Below the pieces are notes generated by a model. It searched no databases. It was given only the letters and a program-made list of their open reading frames with translations, and was not told the origin of the DNA. DNA of 5,820 nt from Nitrospirales bacterium (GTDB lineage: Bacteria > Nitrospirota > Nitrospiria > Nitrospirales > UBA2166), in assembly GCA_029261375.1 (NCBI GenBank), contig JAJDBL010000448.1, positions 1 to 5,820 of the forward strand, given 5' to 3'. Positions 1 through 5,820 of this stretch are shown one piece after another (positions within the stretch are counted from its first letter, which is position 1; every line of letters starts with the position of its first letter). The position numbers were made by a program, and so were the translations under genes.

Positions 1-1670
1 TCAATACTGTAGTACTCACAGAACTGGTCGAACGCGGTTGCGAGACGAGCTGCGCCACTTCCATACGGTCTCAAGCGGGTGTCAAAGTGGAAGATCCCTT
101 CCGGTCTCGACCGAATCATCGCGATGATTGATCCCGCAAGCCTGTCGAAATACTCGGCGTTCTCGATCGAATCCGGCCCATCGGTAGCCCCTTGGCCCGT
201 ATAGAGAAACTGCGTTTCAAGATCGGAGGCATACCCAAGCTCACGCCCGCCAAACTTTCCCAAGCCACAGATCGCAAACTCACACGCCTCTCCACTCTTG
301 AGACGTGGCACACCATGGACTTTGCAGAGTTCGTGGGCACACAACATCGCTGCTCGCTCAAGAAGAACTTCTGCGAGTGCACTCAGAGAATTCGAGAAGC
401 GCGACAGTACGCCCTGAGGTTCGAGTAAGTGCCGCACATCAATACGGAATGTTTCTCGGTCCTTCCATACATTGAGTGTTTCGCGTTGATCTTCAAACGA
501 GGTCTTCGATGCCAGCCATTCTGTCAATTCCGCATCAAGGTCATCTTTGCTGCGCATGCGCCCGGTCTGCTGAAAATCCTCAAGGACCGGAAGGAGAGTC
601 TCAAAGCGCATCCTGAGGAAGTCTTCCCACAGAAAGTCGCTTGCTCCAAGAAGTCGGGCAAGGAAATCAAGAGTTTCCTTGTTGCTGAGATTGAGAAACG
701 CAATGGTCTGATCGGCGCGTCCGTCATCCAGAAGTTTGTCTAAGAAGCGATCGAAATGTTCGATCGCTTTTGCAGGGTCTGGCGCCCCTGCCAAGTATTG
801 GGTAAATCGTTTGATTAATGTCGCGGCGCTTCGTATGGACTCTTGGTCCTCCTCGATCTCGAGCTTTGCTCCGTGCCGAGTTGAAATCAGAAAGGTGTCG
901 TGGATTTCTTCTCCCAGACTGTGAGTCCGCATCCCGTGGATATAGATTCCGCGCAATGAGAGTGCGTTTGAAAGTGCGTAGAGAAAGCCGAAACTATTCT
1001 TTGAATGGACATGCATCACCGTCCAGCGATCTGAGCGGATATTGTCGAACGTTACATCAATGTGGGCGAGGAGATCGAGTGGCTCGTGGGTGGTCCTCGC
1101 AAGGCTTGCGACTAATCGCCTGCTGACAACCGCTCTCGCGTCATAGAGCTTGTTTTGTTCCAGTAACTGGAATGCGGACGTCAGCGCATCCTGTACGTCG
1201 TCCTCGAGTGAACCATCGATTGGGAAATCTCCGCCGTATCTGGCAAGAAAAACGTCGACGATTTGCTTCTTTGGGCTAGGCCGGCTTCTGCCATGCGGCG
1301 GTTGATCCCGCGGGGCCTTTCTCCTGTCCTCAAACGTATAGGCCTTAGCGTCCTGAATATCGAATCCGAATGACGTCAGAATTCCGCTAATCGTCGAAAG
1401 GGCAGCAAAACAGTCGAACGCTACAACGGTGACGGTGAATAGCTGCGATTCCTCTCGCGTGACTGACAATCGAACTGGGATCTCGGAACCAAGCGTGCTG
1501 ACCATTTGTGCATGCTGCGAGATCTCTGGCCCGGAGAACTGCACGAGATATTCCTCGTCCATACGGCCAAGGAAATGATCAAGGTGGGAAGTGTCCATGT
1601 CCTGGCATAATGCCTGAACCGGCGCTAACTCCTCAAGCGTCGCGTCAATTGCGAATGTTGCACTTGTCAT
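1..1670 (-). CDS. ACT-ACT-GlnE-type nucleotidyltransferase, adenylyl-transferase-like module (partial, C-terminus beyond left edge)
   Basis: Reading the minus strand from ATG at 1670 gives 556 codons without a stop to the left edge. An in-frame TAA at 1683-1685 makes this the most upstream ATG; the Shine-Dalgarno is weak (AAGAAA-type purines). Seen in order: residues about 76-144 and 198-275 look like two ACT domains, the second (HSKNSFGFLYALSNALSLRG...) much like the GlnD C-terminal ACT pattern. Residues 297-456 form a helical GlnE-type region with the WKDRETFRIDVRHLL equivalent of the family's LRRFRHRELLRIGLRDLL. The catalytic core is G469-L-G-K-F-G-G-R-E-L-G-Y-A-S-D483-L-E485, with a third acidic residue D530 in FDTRLRPYG. 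ELGYxSDL resembles the C-terminal adenylyl-transferase half of E. coli GlnE. The second metal-site residue is Glu, where GlnE normally has Asp. Inferred role: nucleotidylation of glutamine synthetase or a PII-like protein, tuned by a ligand of the ACT domains, perhaps glutamine. Pipelines may call it a PII uridylyltransferase-family protein. The family is fairly sure; the substrate is not. Confidence 0.85.
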   Translation of the reverse strand, partial: MTSATFAIDATLEELAPVQALCQDMDTSHLDHFLGRMDEEYLVQFSGPEISQHAQMVSTLGSEIPVRLSVTREESQLFTVTVVAFDCFAALSTISGILTSFGFDIQDAKAYTFEDRRKAPRDQPPHGRSRPSPKKQIVDVFLARYGGDFPIDGSLEDDVQDALTSAFQLLEQNKLYDARAVVSRRLVASLARTTHEPLDLLAHIDVTFDNIRSDRWTVMHVHSKNSFGFLYALSNALSLRGIYIHGMRTHSLGEEIHDTFLISTRHGAKLEIEEDQESIRSAATLIKRFTQYLAGAPDPAKAIEHFDRFLDKLLDDGRADQTIAFLNLSNKETLDFLARLLGASDFLWEDFLRMRFETLLPVLEDFQQTGRMRSKDDLDAELTEWLASKTSFEDQRETLNVWKDRETFRIDVRHLLEPQGVLSRFSNSLSALAEVLLERAAMLCAHELCKVHGVPRLKSGEACEFAICGLGKFGGRELGYASDLETQFLYTGQGATDGPDSIENAEYFDRLAGSIIAMIRSRPEGIFHFDTRLRPYGSGAARLATAFDQFCEYYSI

Positions 1671-1704
1671 TGAACATTTTTCTTACGATCATTGGAAACA
1701 ATCC

Positions 1705-1713
1705 TGTTACACT
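1705..1713 (+). promoter_or_regulatory. Extended -10 promoter candidate for the glnE-like gene, predicting a leaderless or near-leaderless mRNA
   Basis: TG at 1705-1706, one base, then TACACT at 1708-1713 forms an extended -10 element (4 of 6 matches to TATAAT). No good -35 is visible 16-18 bp upstream, which extended -10 promoters tolerate. Transcription would start near 1720, about 3 nt before the ATG at 1723, and no Shine-Dalgarno lies before that ATG. The whole 52-bp gap also has to drive the divergent gene starting at 1670, for which I see only a TTGGCA -35-like hexamer (1723-1718, minus strand) without a good -10. Confidence 0.35.
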
Positions 1714-1722
1714 GCGCTGCCA

Positions 1723-3324
1723 ATGACCGACCGGCCTCGCCATACGTCTCGCCTCGAGGACTTGTTACTCTCGCCATCTTTGACTCGGGAACAGGCAGTG
1801 TCACTTCTCGACCCCTTTGGTTTCAAAAACCCGGCACAGGCCGATGCAAACATCCAGCTCATTGCCGACGAGGCACGTTCTAGGCAGTTGTTGGCGGACT
1901 GTATTCGCCAGCTCCTGACTCAATTGGCTCTATCGGAAGATCCCGACATCGCCTTGAGCTATTTCGAACGTTTTGTCAAAGCCTCAATTGATCGTGTCCA
2001 ACTCTACACATTTTTGAACGCATCACCGGTTGCTCTCGAGCTGATCGCAACGACTGTTGGGAGCAGTCCTTTCATGACAGAGATTCTCATTCGGAATCCC
2101 TCATATTTCTATTGGCTATCTGATCCAGCAGTTTTGCGTGGAAACGTGACGAAAGCGGCCTTGATGACTGAATGTGCCAGCATCACTGATGCGATGAGTA
2201 CGATGGACGCCAAGTTGAATGCGCTTCGACGCTTGAAACGGAGGGAGATGCTTCGTCTCGGCGTCAAAGATCTCCTGAGGGTCGTCTCCGTCCGTCAAAC
2301 GACATCGGCACTGTCAGTCCTGGCTGACGTACTCATCCAGCATGTCTATGCCATTTGTGATCGTCGCCTCAGTGCGCAATATGGAAATCCATCTTACCGT
2401 AACGCTGAGAATCGCCGTGTCAGATCGACATTTGCCGTCCTGGCTATGGGAAAGCTCGGTGGACGTGAACTCAATTTTAGTTCTGACGTGGATATTATGT
2501 ATCTCTACTCGTCGGATGAGGGAATGACCACCGGCTCATCCGCTAGCGACCCATCATCGCGGATCTCCACGACGGACTACTTCCATCGTCTTTCACAAGA
2601 TATCACCACTGCTCTCAGCGAGGTGACACAAGCAGGTTATCTTTTCCGGGTTGACCTCAATCTTCGACCGGAGGGAAAAGGAGGACCGATTGCGACATCG
2701 CTTCTAACGTACCAGCACTACTACCAGACACGAGGAGAGACGTGGGAACGCCTCGCGCTGCTCAAAGCACGACCAGTTGCCGGGGACCTATCGCTTGGCC
2801 GAAACTTCGTGTCCACGGTGAGCTCATTCGTGCGCCAGCCGCCATTCACGGTCACAGAACTCGCGGAAGTGCGCCACATCAAGAACCGAATCAACAAAAA
2901 AATGGCAACTCGAGGCGCTGAATACCGCAATGTCAAACTTGGCATCGGTGGCATTCGCGAAGTGGAATTTATCGTTCAAGCGCTGCAGTTGATGTTTGGC
3001 CATGATCATCCAGGCATCCATGATCGTCATACTGATAGCGCGTTGCGAAAGCTCTATCGCGAGGGGATCCTTCCAGAAGACGACTATCGGATACTCTCGA
3101 AGGCCTATGTGTTCTACCGAGACGTGGAGCACAAACTGCAGATGGTGGAGGATGCCCAGACACATACACTTCCACAAGACCCGCGGAAGTTTCAACGATG
3201 CGCACTGATGCTTCGCTATCGTGATACGCAAGATCGGACAGCGGCAGACCAGCTGCGAGCCGACGATGTGCGCTATTCAGAGAAGGTAAATCAGGTTTTT
3301 AGAAAACTGTTCGAACCAGTGTAG
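1723..3324 (+). CDS. glnE: Single-module GlnE-family protein, adenylyl-removase-like (glutamine synthetase deadenylylase/adenylyltransferase)
   Basis: This 533-aa protein is one complete GlnE module, about half the length of classical two-module GlnE (about 950 aa). Residues 99-137 match the family's N-terminal helical signature (SPFMTEILIRNPSYFYWL). Residues 168-185 are LRRLKRREMLRLGVKDLL. The nucleotidyltransferase core is G243-K-L-G-G-R-E-L-N-F-S-S254-D255-V-D257, with the third aspartate at D311 in FRVDLNLRPEG; WERLALLKARPVAGD follows at 341-355. The C-terminal helical domain (about 375-533) contains GIGGIREVEFIVQ and YVFYRDVEHKLQMVEDAQTH. GRELNFSSDxD resembles the N-terminal adenylyl-removase half of E. 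coli GlnE, which removes AMP from glutamine synthetase. All three acidic residues are present, so it should be active. The start at 1723 has no Shine-Dalgarno but leaves a natural N-terminus. The divergent neighbour encodes a module resembling the other GlnE half, suggesting the two proteins share the work. Family membership is near certain; which reaction it favours is inferred from motif resemblance. Confidence 0.93.
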   Translation: MTDRPRHTSRLEDLLLSPSLTREQAVSLLDPFGFKNPAQADANIQLIADEARSRQLLADCIRQLLTQLALSEDPDIALSYFERFVKASIDRVQLYTFLNASPVALELIATTVGSSPFMTEILIRNPSYFYWLSDPAVLRGNVTKAALMTECASITDAMSTMDAKLNALRRLKRREMLRLGVKDLLRVVSVRQTTSALSVLADVLIQHVYAICDRRLSAQYGNPSYRNAENRRVRSTFAVLAMGKLGGRELNFSSDVDIMYLYSSDEGMTTGSSASDPSSRISTTDYFHRLSQDITTALSEVTQAGYLFRVDLNLRPEGKGGPIATSLLTYQHYYQTRGETWERLALLKARPVAGDLSLGRNFVSTVSSFVRQPPFTVTELAEVRHIKNRINKKMATRGAEYRNVKLGIGGIREVEFIVQALQLMFGHDHPGIHDRHTDSALRKLYREGILPEDDYRILSKAYVFYRDVEHKLQMVEDAQTHTLPQDPRKFQRCALMLRYRDTQDRTAADQLRADDVRYSEKVNQVFRKLFEPV

Positions 3325-3338
3325 CCTAGGAACTTTGC

Positions 3339-3360
3339 AGAACTCTGGGAGATTCTTTTT
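3339..3360 (+). terminator. Possible intrinsic terminator after the glnE-like gene
   Basis: Fifteen bases after the TAG, AGAACTC (3339-3345) can pair with GAG-A-TTCT (3349-3356), leaving a TGG loop and one bulged A. Four more T residues follow (3357-3360), so the stem runs straight into a T tract. The stem is short and AU-rich, so it would be a weak terminator, but its placement is right. Confidence 0.4.
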
Positions 3361-3457
3361 ATGTGGTGGAGAACTCCAGGTCAGCGGACTGATATTCGAC
3401 GAGAGAGCCGATGTGGCAATTATGCTATCGGAAATAGTTGTGAGAGGCGGAGAGAGG

Positions 3458-3579
3458 CCAGGATGTTCAAAATGGGCGTCCAGCAAGGCCGCAGCGAGTT
3501 GTGAGGTGAATCGTACTTCCGTACGTTGAGCCGATCAACGAAGCGAGAACGCCGCTGGCGGTCGTTTTGAACGTTCTGG
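3458..3579. repeat. About 120-bp imperfect palindromic element (REP/MITE-like) between convergent genes
   Basis: The outer arms 3459-3484 and 3554-3578 are inverted repeats. Aligned as reverse complements they share 20 identities over 26 columns, including the 8-bp core GTTCAAAA. Four of the differences would still be G-U pairs in RNA. A perfect inner hairpin, CGTAC-TTCC-GTACG (3512-3525), has its centre at 3518.5, the same centre as the outer arms, so the element has a single dyad axis. The sequence between arms and hairpin pairs only partly. The right end touches the desaturase stop codon (3580-3582). From memory, similar sequences (AACGCCGCTGGCGG...TTTTCAACATCCTG) recur in intergenic regions of Nitrospira genomes; I could not check this. 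It is too short and lacks an ORF to be an insertion sequence. It could act as a bidirectional terminator or mRNA 3' stabiliser. Confidence 0.7.
3548..3568 (+). terminator. Terminator-like hairpin inside the right arm of the palindromic element
   Basis: AACG-CCG (3548-3554), a CTGG loop, then CGG-T-CGTT (3559-3566) form a 7-bp stem with one bulged T, followed at once by two further T residues. On the plus strand this looks like a weak rho-independent terminator. It competes with the larger fold of the whole palindrome and may simply be part of that structure. Confidence 0.3.
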
Positions 3580-4701
3580 TTAGGCGGCGGCGAGTTGCGC
3601 AGTGAGCAGATGCCACTCCTGCCGCTGGAGCTTCACGTTCTGTTTGAGTCCTGCGTATCGCTGTTTTAACTCTGCACGTTCCAGCGTCGCGATCAGCTCG
3701 TTCTTCTTACTCTTGTACCACTCTTGCTTGAAGGTTGCCCACTCCTCAAGTGCGAGCACAAATTGTGCATAGCGCTCTTCGAGATGCTGATTCCATCGAT
3801 CTGACTCGTGAAGACGCTCAGCTTTTCGTAGCGCTTGATTGTACTGAACGGCGAGTGTCGCTTTCTCGATATGCAGCTGAGATGCCTGCTTCAAGCGGCT
3901 GGTGAGGCCGACCCATGAGAGGGTCTTTATGATCCACTTTGATGGATCGAAATGCCACCAGCGAACGCCGTTGCGGTAATCTCCTTGGAACGCGTGATGA
4001 TAATTGTGGTACCCCTCTCCAAACGTCACTAACGCAAGGATGGTGTTGTCGCGGGCAGTATTCTTATCCGAAAAAGGTCGACTTCCCCACATATGGGCGA
4101 GAGAATTGATAAAGAATGTACAGTGGTGAATCACGACTAGCCGGAGCAGGCCAGCGATTAGGAACGCCTCCAACGCAGCACCAAACAGATAACCGATCAG
4201 AAGAGGCAACGCGATATTGGTGGCAAGGACGATGTGGATATAATACTTGTGCTGCCACATGACGATGGGATCTCGGACAAGATCCTTCACGTTCGAGAAA
4301 TCATCTTTCCCGCTTTTATAATCACGAAGAATCCATCCGATGTGTGAAAACCAAAACCCTCGTGACGCGGCATAGGGGTCTTGATCTCGATCATCGACAA
4401 ACTTGTGATGGTTGCGATGGTCAGACGCCCAATGAAGAATGCTGTTTTGGAGGGCACACCCTCCCCAGATCGCATAGAACAGGCGAACAGCAGCATGCGC
4501 TTGGTATGTCTTGTGTGCCCATAGACGATGATAGCCGGCTGAAATGCCGTGTAATGTCAGCATGCCAAACAACACGCCGAGACCCCACTCGAAGAGACCA
4601 AATCCAACCATGTATCCATAAGTTGGCACGACAATGAGCGCGATGACTGGCAAGACGAGGAAGATCACCGCATTGTGCGGGACAATCGGGGGTTTTTCCA
4701 T
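3580..4701 (-). CDS. Membrane fatty acid desaturase, acyl-CoA delta-9 type, with charged C-terminal helical tail
   Basis: This 373-aa integral membrane di-iron desaturase would introduce a cis double bond into saturated acyl chains, probably at delta-9, to adjust membrane fluidity. The three histidine boxes are H58RLWAH63, H95RNHH99 and H232NYHH236. N199SLAH203 corresponds to the extra Asn/His iron ligands of stearoyl-CoA desaturases. Hydrophobic segments lie near 11-30, 33-52, 70-90, 153-175 and 177-198. Residues from about 275 to the end are highly charged, Trp/Gln/Glu/Lys-rich and helix-like, probably coiled coil, and extend past the catalytic core. The ATG at 4701 is preferred because AAGGGA lies 9 nt upstream; a TTG at 4728 would add nine residues but has no Shine-Dalgarno. 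The gene stands alone, converging on the glnE-like gene and diverging from the barrel gene. Acyl-lipid or acyl-ACP substrates remain possible; the family itself is clear. Confidence 0.93.
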   Translation of the reverse strand: MEKPPIVPHNAVIFLVLPVIALIVVPTYGYMVGFGLFEWGLGVLFGMLTLHGISAGYHRLWAHKTYQAHAAVRLFYAIWGGCALQNSILHWASDHRNHHKFVDDRDQDPYAASRGFWFSHIGWILRDYKSGKDDFSNVKDLVRDPIVMWQHKYYIHIVLATNIALPLLIGYLFGAALEAFLIAGLLRLVVIHHCTFFINSLAHMWGSRPFSDKNTARDNTILALVTFGEGYHNYHHAFQGDYRNGVRWWHFDPSKWIIKTLSWVGLTSRLKQASQLHIEKATLAVQYNQALRKAERLHESDRWNQHLEERYAQFVLALEEWATFKQEWYKSKKNELIATLERAELKQRYAGLKQNVKLQRQEWHLLTAQLAAA

Positions 4702-4710
4702 GTGTGCTGT

Positions 4711-4716
4711 TCCCTT
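4711..4716 (-). promoter_or_regulatory. Shine-Dalgarno that fixes the desaturase start
   Basis: The minus strand reads AAGGGA at 4716-4711, ending 9 nt before the ATG at 4701. The alternative TTG start at 4728 is preceded by a U-rich stretch without a ribosome-binding site, so the shorter 373-aa form is chosen. Confidence 0.6.
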
Positions 4717-4752
4717 CACGATGAGCAAAAACAGTATTCTATCTTAGGTGTC

Positions 4753-4801
4753 ATTATCGGCACAATCTTGTAATCCTGTACAATCTAGGGGTAATTGTCA
4801 A
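4753..4801 (-). promoter_or_regulatory. Promoter candidates for the desaturase gene
   Basis: The minus strand has GATAAT at 4758-4753 (5 of 6 matches to the -10 consensus), which would start transcription near 4746 and give a 5' leader of about 45 nt. Its -35 region (around 4776-4783, GTACAG/TTGTAC) is poor, suggesting an activator or regulated use. A perfect TTGACA lies further up at 4801-4796, with CAGGAT 17 bp downstream as a weak -10, possibly a second promoter. Confidence 0.4.
4762..4786. promoter_or_regulatory. Operator-like dyad and direct repeat at the desaturase promoter
   Basis: TTGTA-ATCCTG-TACAA (4768-4783) is a perfect 5-bp inverted repeat with a 6-bp spacer. It is framed by a direct repeat, ACAATCT at 4762-4768 and 4780-4786, exactly 18 bp apart. 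The dyad covers roughly -22 to -37 of the GATAAT promoter, where a bound protein would block or recruit RNA polymerase. No regulator gene is visible in the window, and the match to any known operator is not established. Confidence 0.3.
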
Positions 4802-4936
4802 TGTTTTTCCAACAACAACGATACCTCCAAACTGAGACGTATGGGCGTTTTCACGACTTAGGATGACCGCAATATCTTAAGACGGGTGCGTTTTCGGATG
4901 CTGTTTGAAACCACACATCATGAATATGGCCTCCTA

Positions 4937-4966
4937 TCGACATCGTAAACAGCGGAATGCTAGAGT
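4937..4966 (+). promoter_or_regulatory. Sigma-70-like promoter candidate for the outer-membrane gene
   Basis: TCGACA (4937-4942, one mismatch to TTGACA) is followed after 18 bp by TAGAGT (4961-4966), which is preceded by TG one base upstream (4958-4959), an extended -10. The predicted start near 4973 gives a leader of about 16 nt containing the Shine-Dalgarno AAGGAG at 4975-4980. Confidence 0.4.
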
Positions 4967-4988
4967 TTTCGTGTAAGGAGACTGTCTT

Positions 4989-5783
4989 ATGACCTTCGCT
5001 TTCCGTGTTTTCTCCACAGTGATCCTCCTCTCGCTGTTCTTCCCCGATTTCGTCATGGCTGGCGGACCCTACATGGAATTTGGTGTCGGGGTGAGCACCC
5101 GTGATGTCGTTGAAGAGGGTCTCACTGACCAGGGAGAAACCACACTCGTGGATCCAGGGACCGGCGTACAAAAGGGCGATGCCGATTCGACCCGTATCCT
5201 GGCAGAAATCGGTTGGAATTTTGGAGACCGCGTTGAGGTTTATGGGCAGGTCGGAGGAGTCGATCTCAAAATCAACGAGTTCGATGATTTTAACGGCGAC
5301 CTGGATATCGCGCTCGGCGGGGGCCTCAAGGTTAACTGGTATACCTCCCCAAGCCCATCGCGGCTTGCCGTATTTACAGACATCAACGCACTGACATTTC
5401 AGTCAAAGGATACGGTGTCCTCAAGATTCGTCGTGGACGGTGCGGCGGGCCCAGAGAGCTTTTTCCGCGTCGCGGACGAGAAAATTCGTTGGACAGAGTA
5501 TACGCTGAAAATGGGCGTATCCATGGTTCACCCCATCCTGGATCGACCATATGGTGGAATCCGGCTTTCGAAGCTTGATGGAAGCGATACCGTCACCTTC
5601 CGAGCTGATCAGAGGTTCTCGACGGCAGATCGCCGTAAACTCGACCTGAAAGAAGACAAGAATTTTGGCCTGTTTGCTGGCACGACACTGTTCTTCGACC
5701 AACAGGAGAAAGCAGGGCTCAATCTAGAATTGAATGTTCTCGATGAGTTCTCGTTTATCGCAGCCTTTCGGCTAAACTTCTGA
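4989..5783 (+). CDS. Unrecognised outer-membrane beta-barrel protein
   Basis: This 264-aa protein matches no family I can name. Residues 1-24 look like a signal peptide: one Arg at position 6, a hydrophobic core at 8-18, and likely cleavage after V-M-A24. The mature part (about 240 aa) has alternating hydrophobic/polar stretches typical of transmembrane beta-strands, for example 27-36, 69-76, 82-94, 105-118, 125-137, 166-180, 187-194 and 226-236, separated by Asp/Gly/Ser-rich loops. It ends in FIAAFRLNF, a final strand with C-terminal Phe as recognised by the BAM complex. The strand count suggests a barrel of about 10-12 strands. The start is well supported: AAGGAG (4975-4980) lies 8 nt before the ATG. 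A further frame begins 9 nt after the stop, suggesting an operon. Its role could be a pore, an adhesin-like or a structural barrel; the sequence does not say which. Confidence 0.8.
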   Translation: MTFAFRVFSTVILLSLFFPDFVMAGGPYMEFGVGVSTRDVVEEGLTDQGETTLVDPGTGVQKGDADSTRILAEIGWNFGDRVEVYGQVGGVDLKINEFDDFNGDLDIALGGGLKVNWYTSPSPSRLAVFTDINALTFQSKDTVSSRFVVDGAAGPESFFRVADEKIRWTEYTLKMGVSMVHPILDRPYGGIRLSKLDGSDTVTFRADQRFSTADRRKLDLKEDKNFGLFAGTTLFFDQQEKAGLNLELNVLDEFSFIAAFRLNF

Positions 5784-5792
5784 TCGGTAGCG

Positions 5793-5820
5793 ATGACACT
5801 ACGCCGCACCCTCATGGCAT
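5793..5820 (+). CDS. Start of a downstream gene, cut by the right edge
   Basis: An ATG at 5793, 9 nt after the barrel gene's TGA, opens MTLRRTLMA, a basic N-terminus that could begin a signal peptide or membrane protein. Spacing suggests co-transcription with the upstream gene. The Shine-Dalgarno is weak (GGTAG, 2 nt before the ATG), and a second in-frame ATG lies at 5814. With nine codons visible, no function can be given. Confidence 0.35.

Noticed and set aside
429..743. 104-codon plus-strand frame opposite the ACT/GlnE gene
   Set aside because: The minus strand carries continuous family motifs across this region; the plus frame is its shadow.
2824..3231. 135-codon minus-strand frame inside the glnE-like gene
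   Set aside because: It is antisense to the conserved C-terminal domain of the plus-strand protein, whose motifs prove the coding strand.
3339..3376. AGAACTC repeated at 3339-3345 and 3370-3376
   Set aside because: A 7-bp direct repeat without further similarity; likely chance.
3277..3486. 69-codon minus-strand frame overlapping the glnE-like 3' end
   Set aside because: It is antisense to the end of a clear GlnE protein and reads through the left arm of the palindrome; probably spurious.
3335..3529. 64-codon plus-strand frame between the convergent genes
   Set aside because: It begins inside the putative terminator region, has no Shine-Dalgarno, and runs through the left half of the palindromic element; the protein has no recognisable features.
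4344..4637. 97-codon plus-strand frame opposite the desaturase
   Set aside because: It lies over the desaturase histidine boxes on the other strand and has a low-complexity Arg/Thr/Asp composition typical of antisense reading.
4845..4895. Repeat of GCGTTTTC at 4845-4852 and 4888-4895, and the 8-bp palindrome TCTTAAGA at 4875-4882
   Set aside because: Both are short enough to occur by chance in a 290-bp intergenic region and show no clear relation to a promoter.

Overview
The window most resembles chromosomal DNA from a Gram-negative bacterium. A protein with a signal peptide and an outer-membrane beta-barrel pattern supports this. From memory, two things point to the Nitrospirota (Nitrospira-like): a 120-bp palindromic intergenic element resembling sequences scattered through Nitrospira genomes, and a single-module GlnE-type protein next to an ACT-domain nucleotidyltransferase. 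I could not search a database, so the phylum is a guess. There are no RNA genes, CRISPR arrays, insertion sequences or phage genes.

Left part (1-3324): two divergent genes start 52 bp apart and both encode GlnE-family (glutamine synthetase adenylyltransferase/deadenylylase) modules. The minus-strand gene runs off the left edge with 556 codons visible. It has two ACT-like domains followed by a nucleotidyltransferase module whose signature (ELGYxSDL) resembles the C-terminal adenylyl-transferase half of enterobacterial GlnE. The plus-strand gene (533 aa) is one complete module whose signature (GRELNFSSDxD) resembles the N-terminal adenylyl-removase half. Together they look like a classical two-module GlnE split into two oppositely oriented genes, with glutamine-sensor-type ACT domains added to one half. 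The plus gene has no Shine-Dalgarno and an extended -10 so close to its ATG that its mRNA may be leaderless.

Middle (3325-3579): the plus-strand glnE-like gene and a minus-strand desaturase gene converge here. The gap holds a small intrinsic terminator candidate just after glnE and a palindromic element of about 120 bp that abuts the desaturase stop codon. I see no convincing gene in it.

Right part (3580-5820): a minus-strand membrane fatty acid desaturase of the acyl-CoA delta-9 type has all three histidine boxes and an unusual charged helical C-terminal tail. A 287-bp divergent intergenic region (4702-4988) carries promoter candidates in both directions and an operator-like dyad near the desaturase promoter. 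A plus-strand gene for an unrecognised 264-aa outer-membrane beta-barrel protein follows, and 9 nt later a second reading frame begins and is cut by the window edge.

Functionally the left pair probably adjusts glutamine synthetase, and so nitrogen assimilation. The right genes concern membrane lipid unsaturation and the outer membrane. Nothing in the sequence ties the two halves together beyond adjacency.
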